Below, in pieces: positions 47,249 through 55,618 of a DNA stretch of 64,000 nt (its first letter is position 1; every line of letters begins with the position of its first letter). The notes below the pieces were generated by a model. It made no database searches, was not told the origin of the DNA, and saw only the letters and a program-made list of their open reading frames with translations. The stretch is from positions 1-64,000 of the forward strand of contig NZ_JAGQDE010000014.1 of assembly GCF_018069755.1 (NCBI RefSeq), written 5' to 3'. The stretch comes from Ideonella aquatica. Its GTDB lineage: Bacteria; Pseudomonadota; Gammaproteobacteria; Burkholderiales; Burkholderiaceae_C. Made by a program: the position numbers and the translations under genes.

Positions 47249-48589
47249 CTACTCGGTCGCGAAGCTGGGCAGACCCGAAGAGGCCCGCTCCTTCCTTCCT
47301 GGCAGGGACCGGGCGAGGTCCGCCCTCAAGCGATGGCGGAAGGCAAAGTCGTTCACCGTAATGGTGTGCCGATGTGAATTGACCTGGCGAACATCTGGAT
47401 TTGCAAGTTCGTGATCGATGAGTTCGTCAAGGTCTTTTGCGGGTTCCCACAGGCCCGCAAGATGCCGAGCTGCAAGCTTCGCCTGCAACTCCGCCCCGGG
47501 CCAGATGCAACCCAGTGGCTGAAAAAGTCCGATGAAATAGAGGTTCTTCAAGTGAGAGGGCAACATGCGCTGATACAGACGCACCGACGTCTGAGACAGA
47601 TCGATGAGTGACCGATCGAGAAAAGGATGGGTGATGTGGAATCCGGTGCAGGCCACCACACAGTCGAATTCCTGCGCGGTACCGTCGGCAAAATGAACCG
47701 TTCGCCCATCGAAGCGCGCAACATCGCCCTTGGGCAGCACCTTCCCGTGCCGGATCGCGAGGTACAGATCTGAATTCAGCGTCGGATGCGTCGCCAGAAT
47801 TTCATGATCCGGCTCCGGAAGACCGATGTCCCGATTCCGTCCCTGCAACAGGTTGATGGTCAGCTTCATGCCGCGAATCTGCGCCCACTTGGGCAGATGT
47901 CGGAAGCGATAGAAGAATTTGTCCACGGGCATTCCGAAGACAAACTTTGGAATGAGGTAGTAGCCCCTTCGCCAGCTGATCACCGTCTTGCTTGAGACAC
48001 GCGCAGTCTCGACCGCCACGTCGCATGCGGAGTTTCCACCTCCGATCACCAGAACGCGCTTGCCAGCAAAGCCGGCCGCCCGCTTGTAGTCGTGGGAGTG
48101 GATGTACTCCCCCGAGAACTCGCCTGGATACTCGGGCCATCGAGGTGTGTGGTGGTGACCGCTGGCCACGCACAGGGCGTCGAACACCTTGCTCTCGGTT
48201 GAGCCTTCATCCGTCTGCCACGTCAGTCGCCAGCGATGCCCTTCAACCGGTTCCGCCCGGCTCACGGTGGTCCGAAACCGGATGTGCGGGCGAAGCCCGA
48301 ACTCGGTGGCATAAGCCCGGAAATATCGCAGCAGCTGAACGTGCGATGGGTAGTCGGGTGAGTCCTTGGGAAGCGGAAAGTCCTCGTACTCGGATGTGTA
48401 CTTGGAACTGATGATGTGCGTTGTCTCGAAAACGCTGGAGTGGCCTGTACTGTCGTTGAACTGCCAGTTTCCGCCCACGTCCTCGCACCGGTCAAAGCCG
48501 GTGACGTCAAAGCCCTGATCCATCAGGTTCTTGATGGTGGGCAGACCGGCCGGCCCCGCACCAATCACAGCGACAGTCTTATTCCGCAA
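47249..48589 (-). CDS. FMO-type flavin monooxygenase
   Basis: The 446-residue protein has an N-terminal FAD site GAGPAG (10-15), the FMO fingerprint FSGEYIHSHDYK (158-169) and an NADPH site GGGNSACD (183-190). It would hydroxylate or insert oxygen into a small organic substrate. Five bases downstream is the hydrolase-ligase fusion, which could process the resulting ester. The pair is inferred to be a catabolic route for a ketone-like compound; the substrate cannot be read from the sequence. Confidence 0.85.
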   Translation of the reverse strand: MRNKTVAVIGAGPAGLPTIKNLMDQGFDVTGFDRCEDVGGNWQFNDSTGHSSVFETTHIISSKYTSEYEDFPLPKDSPDYPSHVQLLRYFRAYATEFGLRPHIRFRTTVSRAEPVEGHRWRLTWQTDEGSTESKVFDALCVASGHHHTPRWPEYPGEFSGEYIHSHDYKRAAGFAGKRVLVIGGGNSACDVAVETARVSSKTVISWRRGYYLIPKFVFGMPVDKFFYRFRHLPKWAQIRGMKLTINLLQGRNRDIGLPEPDHEILATHPTLNSDLYLAIRHGKVLPKGDVARFDGRTVHFADGTAQEFDCVVACTGFHITHPFLDRSLIDLSQTSVRLYQRMLPSHLKNLYFIGLFQPLGCIWPGAELQAKLAARHLAGLWEPAKDLDELIDHELANPDVRQVNSHRHTITVNDFAFRHRLRADLARSLPGRKERASSGLPSFATE

Positions 48590-48704
48590 TTCAGTCTCCT
48601 CACGAGAGCCAGGACGTGTTCAGATCGAGAAGTAACCGGAGCGAGACGGTTGAATCTGGCGCGCTGCATTGCAGGCATCGGACTCAACCCCCGCTGGCGG
48701 CGGG

Positions 48705-49322
48705 CTACTCACGACGCGGCTTGAAAAACTCGACGATCCGCTGCGTCGCCTTGAACGCCGTGAATTCGCGGACCTTGAAGACGCCGTCCAGCGGCGTGTC
48801 GAACAGATGGTTGGTGTAGTTCGAGAGCGTCTTGATGCCGATGGCCAGCACGATGCCCAGCAGGTGCTTCTCCTCATAGCCGGCGTTGAGCAGCTTCTGC
48901 ACCGTGGCCGGGTCGGGCCGCCCGCGCGACAAGAGCACCTGGCGTGTGACGTCGACCAGCACGCGCAGCTTGGCATCCGGGATGTCCTCTCCATTCCGAA
49001 TCGCATCGGTCACTGCGCGCGGCACGCGGGACAGGGTATCGGCCACCAGGCTGTGAGCAGCCACGCAGTAGTCACAGGCGTTTTCGTAGCTGATGACGAG
49101 GAAGATGACTTCGAGTTCAGCGGGGGTGAACCCCGCCTCCTTGCGCAGGGCCTCGTAGCCGTACAGGTACGTATCGAGCAGCGCGGGGCTGTGTGCCATT
49201 GCTCGATACATGTTGGGCAGCATGCCTTGCGTGGCCTTTCGGCCGCGGGCGAGAAGCTCGGCCTGGCGTGGCGACTGATCAGCGGTCTCGAGCAGTGGAA
49301 GGGTGACGAGTGGTGTGTTCAT
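48705..49322 (-). CDS. carboxymuconolactone decarboxylase/AhpD-family protein
   Basis: The 205-residue all-helical protein has the redox motif CDYCVAAH (C83, C86, H90) typical of AhpD-like alkylhydroperoxidases of the CMD family. It could protect against peroxides or act as a thiol reductase. It is divergent from the AraC/GlxA-type regulator gene, 73 bases away, and is probably its target. The stretch between it and the monooxygenase gene (48590-48704) has no gene. Confidence 0.85.
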   Translation of the reverse strand: MNTPLVTLPLLETADQSPRQAELLARGRKATQGMLPNMYRAMAHSPALLDTYLYGYEALRKEAGFTPAELEVIFLVISYENACDYCVAAHSLVADTLSRVPRAVTDAIRNGEDIPDAKLRVLVDVTRQVLLSRGRPDPATVQKLLNAGYEEKHLLGIVLAIGIKTLSNYTNHLFDTPLDGVFKVREFTAFKATQRIVEFFKPRRE

Positions 49323-49395
49323 GAGCGAATCCTAGACCTCGGTACGTGGCTGCAACAGTGGCGGTTTGGACACTTTTTTTGTATATTTCGCCATC

Positions 49396-50340
49396 ATGCT
49401 CTCGATCGCCATCATCGATCTCGAAGGCCAGTTCAACGCCCCGGTCGCCGTGACGCTGGACGCCTTGCAGATCGTGGCGTCCCTGGCCGGCCGCCCCATG
49501 GCCGACGTGGCCTACATCGGCGGCCAACGCGGCTTTGCCAAGGCCACGCGCATGCCATGGTCGGCCTTGGTCGAACCTTGGGATGTGGTCATCGTTCCCG
49601 GCCTCGGCCTGTCCCATGCGTTGGACCCCGTCACAGCCTTGTCCACGACGAAGGGCCAAACTCTCGTCCATGCCTTGCAGGCGCAGCATGACAGCGGTGC
49701 GTTGCTGGCAACGTCCTGCACGGCGAGCTTTGCCCTGGCTGAAGCCGGTGTGCTGGACGGGCGCCTGGCCACCACCAGCTGGTGGCTGGCCGCGGAATTC
49801 CGCCACCGTTACCCGCGGGTCCAGCTGCGTGAAGGTGCGCTGACGACCGAGGACGGGAAGGTGCTGTGCGCCGGGGGCACGCTGGCGCATGTGGACCTGA
49901 TGCTGGTTCTGATCGCCAAGCAGTTCGGTGCAGAGCTCGCCACTCAAGTGGCCCGGTATCTGGTGAGCCCCTGGAGGGCGCCGCAATCAGCGGTTGCCGA
50001 AATCGGCCAGACCCGCGTGACGGACCCATTGGTGGCGCGGGCGATAACACACATCAAGGCAAATCTTGATCGCGCCGTTTCGGTCGAAGAGCTCGCGGAC
50101 ACCCTGGCGACGAGCCCGCGCACGCTTCATCGCCATGCGCAGGCCAGCCTGGGCTTGTCGGTGGTCGGGCTGATGCGCCGCGTGCGCGGAGAAGAAGCCA
50201 TGCGCATGCTTCGCGAAACCGACCTGCCCTTGTCACGCATTGCCGAGCAGGTGGGCTACACCGACACATCCACGCTGCGAACACTCGTGCTCAAGCTCAG
50301 CGGTCAGACTCCCGCCGCACTGCGACGAAGGGGGAAGTGA
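49396..50340 (+). CDS. GlxA-type AraC-family transcriptional regulator
   Basis: The 314-residue protein combines an N-terminal DJ-1/PfpI-like domain (about 1-170, with VIVPGLGL and ATSCTASFALAEAGVLDG, where Cys lies at the usual elbow) and a C-terminal AraC helix-turn-helix pair (SVEELADTLATSPRTLHRH and LPLSRIAEQVGYTDTSTLRTL). It likely regulates the divergent AhpD-like gene and the downstream hydrolase. The start at 49396 was preferred to an upstream ATG at 49366 because homologous domains begin with the first beta-strand. Confidence 0.85.
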   Translation: MLSIAIIDLEGQFNAPVAVTLDALQIVASLAGRPMADVAYIGGQRGFAKATRMPWSALVEPWDVVIVPGLGLSHALDPVTALSTTKGQTLVHALQAQHDSGALLATSCTASFALAEAGVLDGRLATTSWWLAAEFRHRYPRVQLREGALTTEDGKVLCAGGTLAHVDLMLVLIAKQFGAELATQVARYLVSPWRAPQSAVAEIGQTRVTDPLVARAITHIKANLDRAVSVEELADTLATSPRTLHRHAQASLGLSVVGLMRRVRGEEAMRMLRETDLPLSRIAEQVGYTDTSTLRTLVLKLSGQTPAALRRRGK

Positions 50341-51359
50341 AATGCAGCCCACCGCAGCACCAACACACCGGCATGAGCTCCGCGGGGATACTTGAGCGGC
50401 CCAGTCGACCCGCAAGCCCCTTGGAAACCTACGCTGACTCGCCCTCGTGGCACCGCTACCGGCAACTGCTGCTCGATGCCTTCGGCATCTCCATCCGGCG
50501 CACTCCTGTCGAGCGATGGAGGACCGTCCGTGGACATCAATTGCATCTCGACGAATGGAGCCCGGAGGGTCGAGCGACGGGTACGCTGATCCTCGTCCAC
50601 GGCGGTGGCGGCAACGGGCGCATCCTCGCTCCCCTGGCAGATTTCGCAGCCGGCATTGGCTGGCGCGCGGTCGCCCCAGACCTGCCCGGCTATGGGCTCA
50701 CCCGCCCGGGTGCAGACTTCCACTGGGACTACGGTGAGTGGCCTGCGGTCGTCGCCGCCTTGGCAGACGATGTCCAGGGCTCCGTCGTCCTGATGGGACT
50801 GTCCGTCGGCGGGATGACCGCGGCACTCGCAGCCCAGGCAGCCAGAGGGGTACAGGGCGTCATCGCCACCACCTTGCTCGACATGAGCGATCCAGCCACC
50901 TTCGTGCGGGCTGCGAAGTGGCCTTGGCTGGGCAAGGCGTCTTTGCTGGGTTTTCGATGGATGCCTTCGACCATTGACCGGCTGCGGCTTCCGCTGCGCC
51001 TGCTGGCGCCCCTGGACCGGATGTCCGGCCATCCGGCGATGACCGAGTACTTCGAGAATGACCCGCTCATCGGCCGCCTGCGGGTCCCGAGCCGCTTCTT
51101 CCGAACGATGCACACCCTGCAGATGCCGCACCTGGAGCCTCGATGCCCCTTGCTGCTGGTGCATCCCGGTGCCGACAACTGGACGCCGACGACGATGAGT
51201 CGGCCTGCGTTCGATCGTGTTCTGGGAGACAAGCGTCTGCGAGAACTGTCGAACGGTTCGCACCTGCCCGCTGAACTGCCGGCGCGCCTCGAACTTGAGC
51301 AGGAGGTGACGAAATTCCTGCGAGCGGTGGAGCTCAAAGACGCCGCTGGAGCGCGGTAG
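50337..51359 (+). CDS. alpha/beta-hydrolase
   Basis: The 340-residue protein has the oxyanion-hole HGGGGNG, nucleophile elbow GLSVGG and a late GSHLPAELP with the likely catalytic His. It could cleave an ester or related bond. The GTG start at 50337 overlaps the regulator stop by 4 bases; an ATG at 50373 is an alternative that removes 12 non-conserved residues. The coupling suggests co-expression with the regulator. Confidence 0.8.
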   Translation: MKCSPPQHQHTGMSSAGILERPSRPASPLETYADSPSWHRYRQLLLDAFGISIRRTPVERWRTVRGHQLHLDEWSPEGRATGTLILVHGGGGNGRILAPLADFAAGIGWRAVAPDLPGYGLTRPGADFHWDYGEWPAVVAALADDVQGSVVLMGLSVGGMTAALAAQAARGVQGVIATTLLDMSDPATFVRAAKWPWLGKASLLGFRWMPSTIDRLRLPLRLLAPLDRMSGHPAMTEYFENDPLIGRLRVPSRFFRTMHTLQMPHLEPRCPLLLVHPGADNWTPTTMSRPAFDRVLGDKRLRELSNGSHLPAELPARLELEQEVTKFLRAVELKDAAGAR

Positions 51360-51786
51360 TACTCAAACGCCCGGCCGCACTCAAACGCCCACAGTGCCGG
51401 CAATCCCGCGGAGACGCTGGGCTTGGCCGCGCAAAGGCCGACGTGTACGCTGGCTCATGGGATGTTGCCGGCCGTGCAAAGCCCGTCGACCTGCGCACCG
51501 CCCTGCGGTGCATCCCTTGAGCCCAGGGCATGGGCTCGAACCGACGAACCGACTTGCCGCAGCAAGCGCCGTCGGGGCCAACGCCGCGCGTCGCGGCGGC
51601 CAGCAGCAAGACCTCGGCACAAGACGGCAGTGGTGTCCCGTGTCCCTCGTGGTTCCCGTTGCGCTCAGTCGCTCGGGACGGACAGAAACACTTACCAGAC
51701 CGACTTCACACCAGCGACAACGAACCCGACCGCCCCCCCAGGGGCAACCGACCGACCTGACAACGGAGAACGCCAGCAGCAACCGG
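51360..51786. other. 427-base stretch without a gene, upstream of the truncated integrase
   Basis: The frames through this stretch are low-complexity, GC-rich read-through of the integrase frame and look non-coding. It contains small palindromes such as CGCCGCGCGTCGCGGCG near 51583 but no recognised promoter or RNA. Confidence 0.5.
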
Positions 51787-52530
51787 ATGCGCGACCTGAA
51801 CTACCAGCTCAAGCAGCTCTGCCATCGCAACCGCGACGGCAGCTTCGCCACCCAGCGCGACCGCGAACGTGTGCTCGACCTCGTGGCCAACCAGCTCCAA
51901 GAGGCGGGCTTTCGGCATCTGGGCGCCACCAGCCTGAAGCCCGAGCACGTGGACGGCCTGGTGGCGCGCTGGCAGGCCGAGGGTCTGGCCATCGGCACCA
52001 TCAAGAACCGCAGGGCCGAACTGCGCTGGTGGGCCGAGAAAATCGGCAAGAGCAACGTCATCGCCCGCGACAACCACCACTACGGCATCGGCAACCGGCA
52101 GCACGTCACCAACGTCAGCAAGGCACGGGAACTCCAGTTCAGCGAGCTCTCACGGATGAACGACCAGTATTCGGCCATGTCGATGCGGCTGCAGGCCGCC
52201 TTCGGACTGCGGCGCGAGGAATCCATCAAGATCCGGCCGGAATGGGCCGAGCGGGGCAACATCCTCGCTCTGAAGGACACCTGGACCAAGGGCGGCCGAA
52301 CGCGCGAGGTGCCCGTCTGCAATGCGGAGCAGCGGCAGCTGCTCGACGAGGCGAAGGCTCTGGCCGGCAGGGGCAGCCTCATCCCGGCGGACAAGACCTA
52401 CGCCGAGCAGCTGCGCCGCTTCGAGCACCAGTGTGCTTCGGCCGGTATCCACCGGGTGCACGGCTTCCGGCATCAGTATGCTCAGGTGCGGTATCGGGAG
52501 TTGACGGGCTGGGCAGCGCCGGCAGCCGGC
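51787..52530 (+). pseudogene. integrase-type tyrosine recombinase truncated by IS4 copy B
   Basis: About 248 residues remain: an N-terminal core-binding region (DLNYQLKQLCHRNRDGSFAT, TIKNRRAELRWWAEKIGK), the catalytic-domain start with Arg in AFGLRREESIKIRPEW, TKGGRTREVPV and HGFRHQYAQVRY. The frame then runs into the inner end of IS4 copy B, so the final His and the nucleophilic Tyr are lost. It marks the right-hand donor junction of the composite transposon. Confidence 0.82.
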
Positions 52531-53700
52531 CAATGCTGCGAACTTAAGCCCGATCACCCCTTGAAGGCAAAGCGCGGATGAGTCTTGCGATGGTGCTCGG
52601 GACGTGGACAGGATCGCCCCGGGGCGATAGCGCTGGGCGTGCTGCACGAGCATGTTGAAGACGTTGCCGATGGCGCCGAGCACATCACCGACGGCCAGCA
52701 GGATGCGCGGCAATGCACGCTGCAAGAGTTGGGCGGCATAGCGGGCGTTGGCGTGTGGCGCGCAGACGCGGTCGTGCGGCAGCGCCGACTCGCTGGCTTT
52801 GGTCAGCAATGCGGCGATGTTGTCGGCCAGCACCTTGGAGGCGACGTCGATGAGCAAGGCGTGCTGGCTCAGGCCGCTGACCGACTCGAGGTGCAGGTTG
52901 TGCTTCAGGCGCTTGAACGCTTCCTCGATGCGCCAGCGCTGGTGGTAAAGCGCGCCGAAGTCGCCGGCCGGGGCCTGCTGGGCATCCAGGTTGGTCGCCA
53001 GCACGCGCACGGCGCCATTGGGCGCGACCTGGCGCACCAGACGCACGCGGGGTGCACTGCGCTGGCAGCCCCAATCGGCAGCGTCCTGTGCCGAAGGCCT
53101 GTTGAGGGTGACCGTGGCCTCGGTCTGCCCGCTGCGGATGAACGTGCGCACGGCCGGCCAGCCGCTGGCCATATCGCAGCGCATGACGAAGCCGATGCCG
53201 CGCTCGATCAGCGATTGCACCAGCCAGGCGGCGGGGTAGCCACGGTCGAGCAGCAGCACGTCGTCCTGGTTCAGGCGATGCAGCGCCTCCATCAGCATGG
53301 CCCGCTCGGACTCGGCCGCGCTGTGCACGGCAGCATGCAGCGTGAGGTCCGCGCCGGGCAGGTACAGGGCAAACAGCCGCTGATCACGCGTGGCCAGACC
53401 CACGGTGCGAGGGCAGCGCCGCGTGGCCGGCATCAGCACCGAGGCATCGGCGGCGACCAGGCGACGGCCGCGCCAGCGCGGAATCAGGCCGAGCCGCTCG
53501 GCGTCGACGAGCAGTTGATCGTTGAGGTCCTGCAGGGCCGGCAGGTGCAACCGACCGCGAGCCCGCGCCAGCGCACGATCGCTGGCCCCTCGGACGAGAT
53601 CGCCGCTGCCGCCCAAGCAGGTGAAGAAGGTGTCCAGCGAGGTCTGCTGGGAACTGCATCGCTGGCTCAGCAGGCACGCTACCAGCGTGGGCAGCGGCAA
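52531..53700 (-). CDS. IS4-family transposase (copy B)
   Basis: The 390 residues encoded within the element are the same as in copy A (DDE motifs and YHQRWRIEEAFKRLKHNLHLE). The frame again has no stop inside the IS. In this copy it continues through antisense of the integrase fragment to 52150, adding about 127 unrelated residues. The product would therefore carry a different tail from copy A, which may affect activity. Confidence 0.85.
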
Positions 53701-53921
53701 CTTGCGGCGTCGGGTGAACGCGTTCGGGTTGCTCGGATGGCGCGCGCGTTGCGCGAAGGTCGCCGACGTGATGGTCTCGGACAGGTTCAGCAGAATTTGC
53801 TGTACGGAATCACAGTATTGAGGTCGGCATGGGCAGCGACCTTGTCAAGAGAGAAAACATTAATAAAATCAAGCACTTGCGATTCTGATTCTAGCTCAAC
53901 TGGCTTAAGTTCGCAGCATTG
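52531..53921 (-). mobile_element. IS4-family element, copy B (right end of the composite transposon)
   Basis: It has the same 1,391-base length as copy A, with CAATGCTGCGAACTTAAGCC at one end and the exact complement at the other (20 bases). The outer flank is the target duplication ATCTGGGAGA at 53922-53931; the inner flank is the interrupted integrase gene. Confidence 0.9.
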
Positions 53922-53931
53922 ATCTGGGAGA
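53922..53931. repeat. right 10-base target duplication of the composite transposon
   Basis: ATCTGGGAGA, identical to 24955-24964. Joining the outer flanks gives the pre-insertion sequence GGGGCGC-ATCTGGGAGA-CAGCCTT. Confidence 0.85.
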
Positions 53932-54079
53932 CAGCCTTCTGGCCAGGGCCGCGGGCCCCGAGGGGCAGTGTCGATGGACGCCGCCAAAGCGAACAGAGTG
54001 GTTTTCCGCCCTCTTTTCGGCGCCGGCTTGGTGACGGGTCAGGCCACACTTTTGGAGCAACTAACGGGAGACATCACCG

Positions 54080-55552
54080 ATGCGAAACCTTCCTATTCGG
54101 CAATGGATGCGTCTGCTGCTCTTGGTCTTGGCACTTGCGTCGGTTGCCTTGATGTACGGCCTTCGGCTCACGACCAAGAGCGCAAAGTTCCACTATCTGG
54201 AACGGGAATACGCTGTCAATCTCCTAAAGTTGACAGACGACATCAACAAGGCGGCAGGCGGAAAAGCGATTGACCGAGATCTGATTATTGCTTCGTTGAA
54301 GAAATCCCAGTGGATTTCTGGCCATGTGGATACTGAATTGTGGCGTATCGAGCATGCCGTATTTCGCGTACTGGGGTTTGGCGACGTGATCGATCTGCCG
54401 TATGACAGCATTCGCCGATTCGCAGGTATCCTTGAGGTGGTGAACAATGACGCAGGCGTTCACCTATCACAAACGACTGCGCTCAACATGCTGCCGGGCC
54501 TGCAAGATCTCATCACTAACGGCGATCGATTCGCCGTGGAGGTTGCTCGCGCTGTAGCCTTTGTCGGCAACCTGGCGCGTGCGATCTGCGTGATTTGTAT
54601 GGCCATGCTGGCGTTGAGCATCTGGCTCATGGGGCGTGCGCTCATTGGGCCTCTCGAAATGGCCAAGCAACAGGCCGAGGCGATGGCCAGTGGCGATCTG
54701 ACGGCCAAGACCCTGGGCGACTTTGGCCAGCGGCGTGACGAACTGGGCGTATTGCTGCATGCCTTGAACAACATGCAAACCAGCTTCCTGTCGGTCGTGC
54801 GCGAAGTATCCGATTGCTCGCAGAGCGTCGTTGTGGGCAGCCGGCAGATTGCCAGCGGAGGTATGGATCTGGGACAACGGACCGAAGAACAAGCCAGCCG
54901 TCTTCAACAGGCCTCAAATGCGATGTCTCAAATGGTGCAAGCCGCGAAGTCGAGCGCAGAGGCGGCTGCCACAGCAGATCAGGCGGCCCGTTCGGCCAAT
55001 GAAGCCGCCCACGATGGTGGGCGCCTGATGCAGGAGGTCACGTCCACGATGCAGGGCATCGCAGACTCCTCGGCCAAGATTTCGACCATCATCAATGTCA
55101 TTGATGGCATTGCATTCCAGACGAATATCTTGGCCTTGAATGCGGCCGTGGAAGCTGCGAGGGCCGGCGAGCAGGGCCGAGGCTTTGCCGTCGTAGCTGG
55201 GGAGGTTCGCACGCTCGCCGCTCGTGTTGTCGAATCCGCGCACGAGATCAAGTCGCTGATCGGAGCCAGCGTCGACCAGATCGGCGCAGGCTCGAAGTTG
55301 GTTGATGCAGCGGGTAGCTCGATGGAGCATATCGTCACCCAGGTAGGCCGTGTTCAGACGCTGATCGGCGACATCAGCATCAAGGTTGCTCAGCAGTCAG
55401 CCGGCATGGCCGAGATTTCGGCCGCTGTGTCGCACTTGGATGACTCTACTCAGCAGAATGCGGCCTTAGTTGAGCAGAGCGGTGCCGCGTCACAGAGCCT
55501 TGCCCAACAGGCCGACAGACTGGGCCAGGCGGTCGCCTTCTTCAAGGTGTAG
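54080..55552 (+). CDS. methyl-accepting chemotaxis protein
   Basis: The 490-residue receptor has two membrane helices (about 9-27 and 160-190) around a 130-residue periplasmic helical domain, a HAMP domain (RALIGPLEMAKQQAEAMASGD) and the conserved hairpin tip IAFQTNILALNAAVEAARAGEQGRGFAVVAGEVR. It should sense a periplasmic ligand and signal to CheA. The ligand-binding domain resembles no class I can name. It lies just outside the composite transposon, so it belongs to the host replicon. The 148 bases between the transposon and this gene hold nothing recognisable. Confidence 0.9.
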   Translation: MRNLPIRQWMRLLLLVLALASVALMYGLRLTTKSAKFHYLEREYAVNLLKLTDDINKAAGGKAIDRDLIIASLKKSQWISGHVDTELWRIEHAVFRVLGFGDVIDLPYDSIRRFAGILEVVNNDAGVHLSQTTALNMLPGLQDLITNGDRFAVEVARAVAFVGNLARAICVICMAMLALSIWLMGRALIGPLEMAKQQAEAMASGDLTAKTLGDFGQRRDELGVLLHALNNMQTSFLSVVREVSDCSQSVVVGSRQIASGGMDLGQRTEEQASRLQQASNAMSQMVQAAKSSAEAAATADQAARSANEAAHDGGRLMQEVTSTMQGIADSSAKISTIINVIDGIAFQTNILALNAAVEAARAGEQGRGFAVVAGEVRTLAARVVESAHEIKSLIGASVDQIGAGSKLVDAAGSSMEHIVTQVGRVQTLIGDISIKVAQQSAGMAEISAAVSHLDDSTQQNAALVEQSGAASQSLAQQADRLGQAVAFFKV

Positions 55553-55618
55553 GGCAATTCAATGCGACAGGGTCGGTGCAGGCCGGCCTCCGGCCACGCA
55601 GGCATGTCAGCCGGTGAC

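Larger units (their letters stand above)
24965..53921. mobile_element. composite transposon (28,957 bases) carrying chitin/GlcNAc utilisation genes
   Basis: Two copies of one 1,391-base IS4-family element in the same orientation bracket 26,175 bases of cargo (26356-52530). The outer flanks carry the identical 10-base sequence ATCTGGGAGA, while the inner flanks differ. Ten to twelve bases is the duplication length known for many IS4-family elements. Outer but not inner duplications are the signature of transposition of the whole unit. Genes at both inner edges are truncated by the IS copies, as expected if each IS first inserted into a gene of the donor replicon. Confidence 0.85.
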
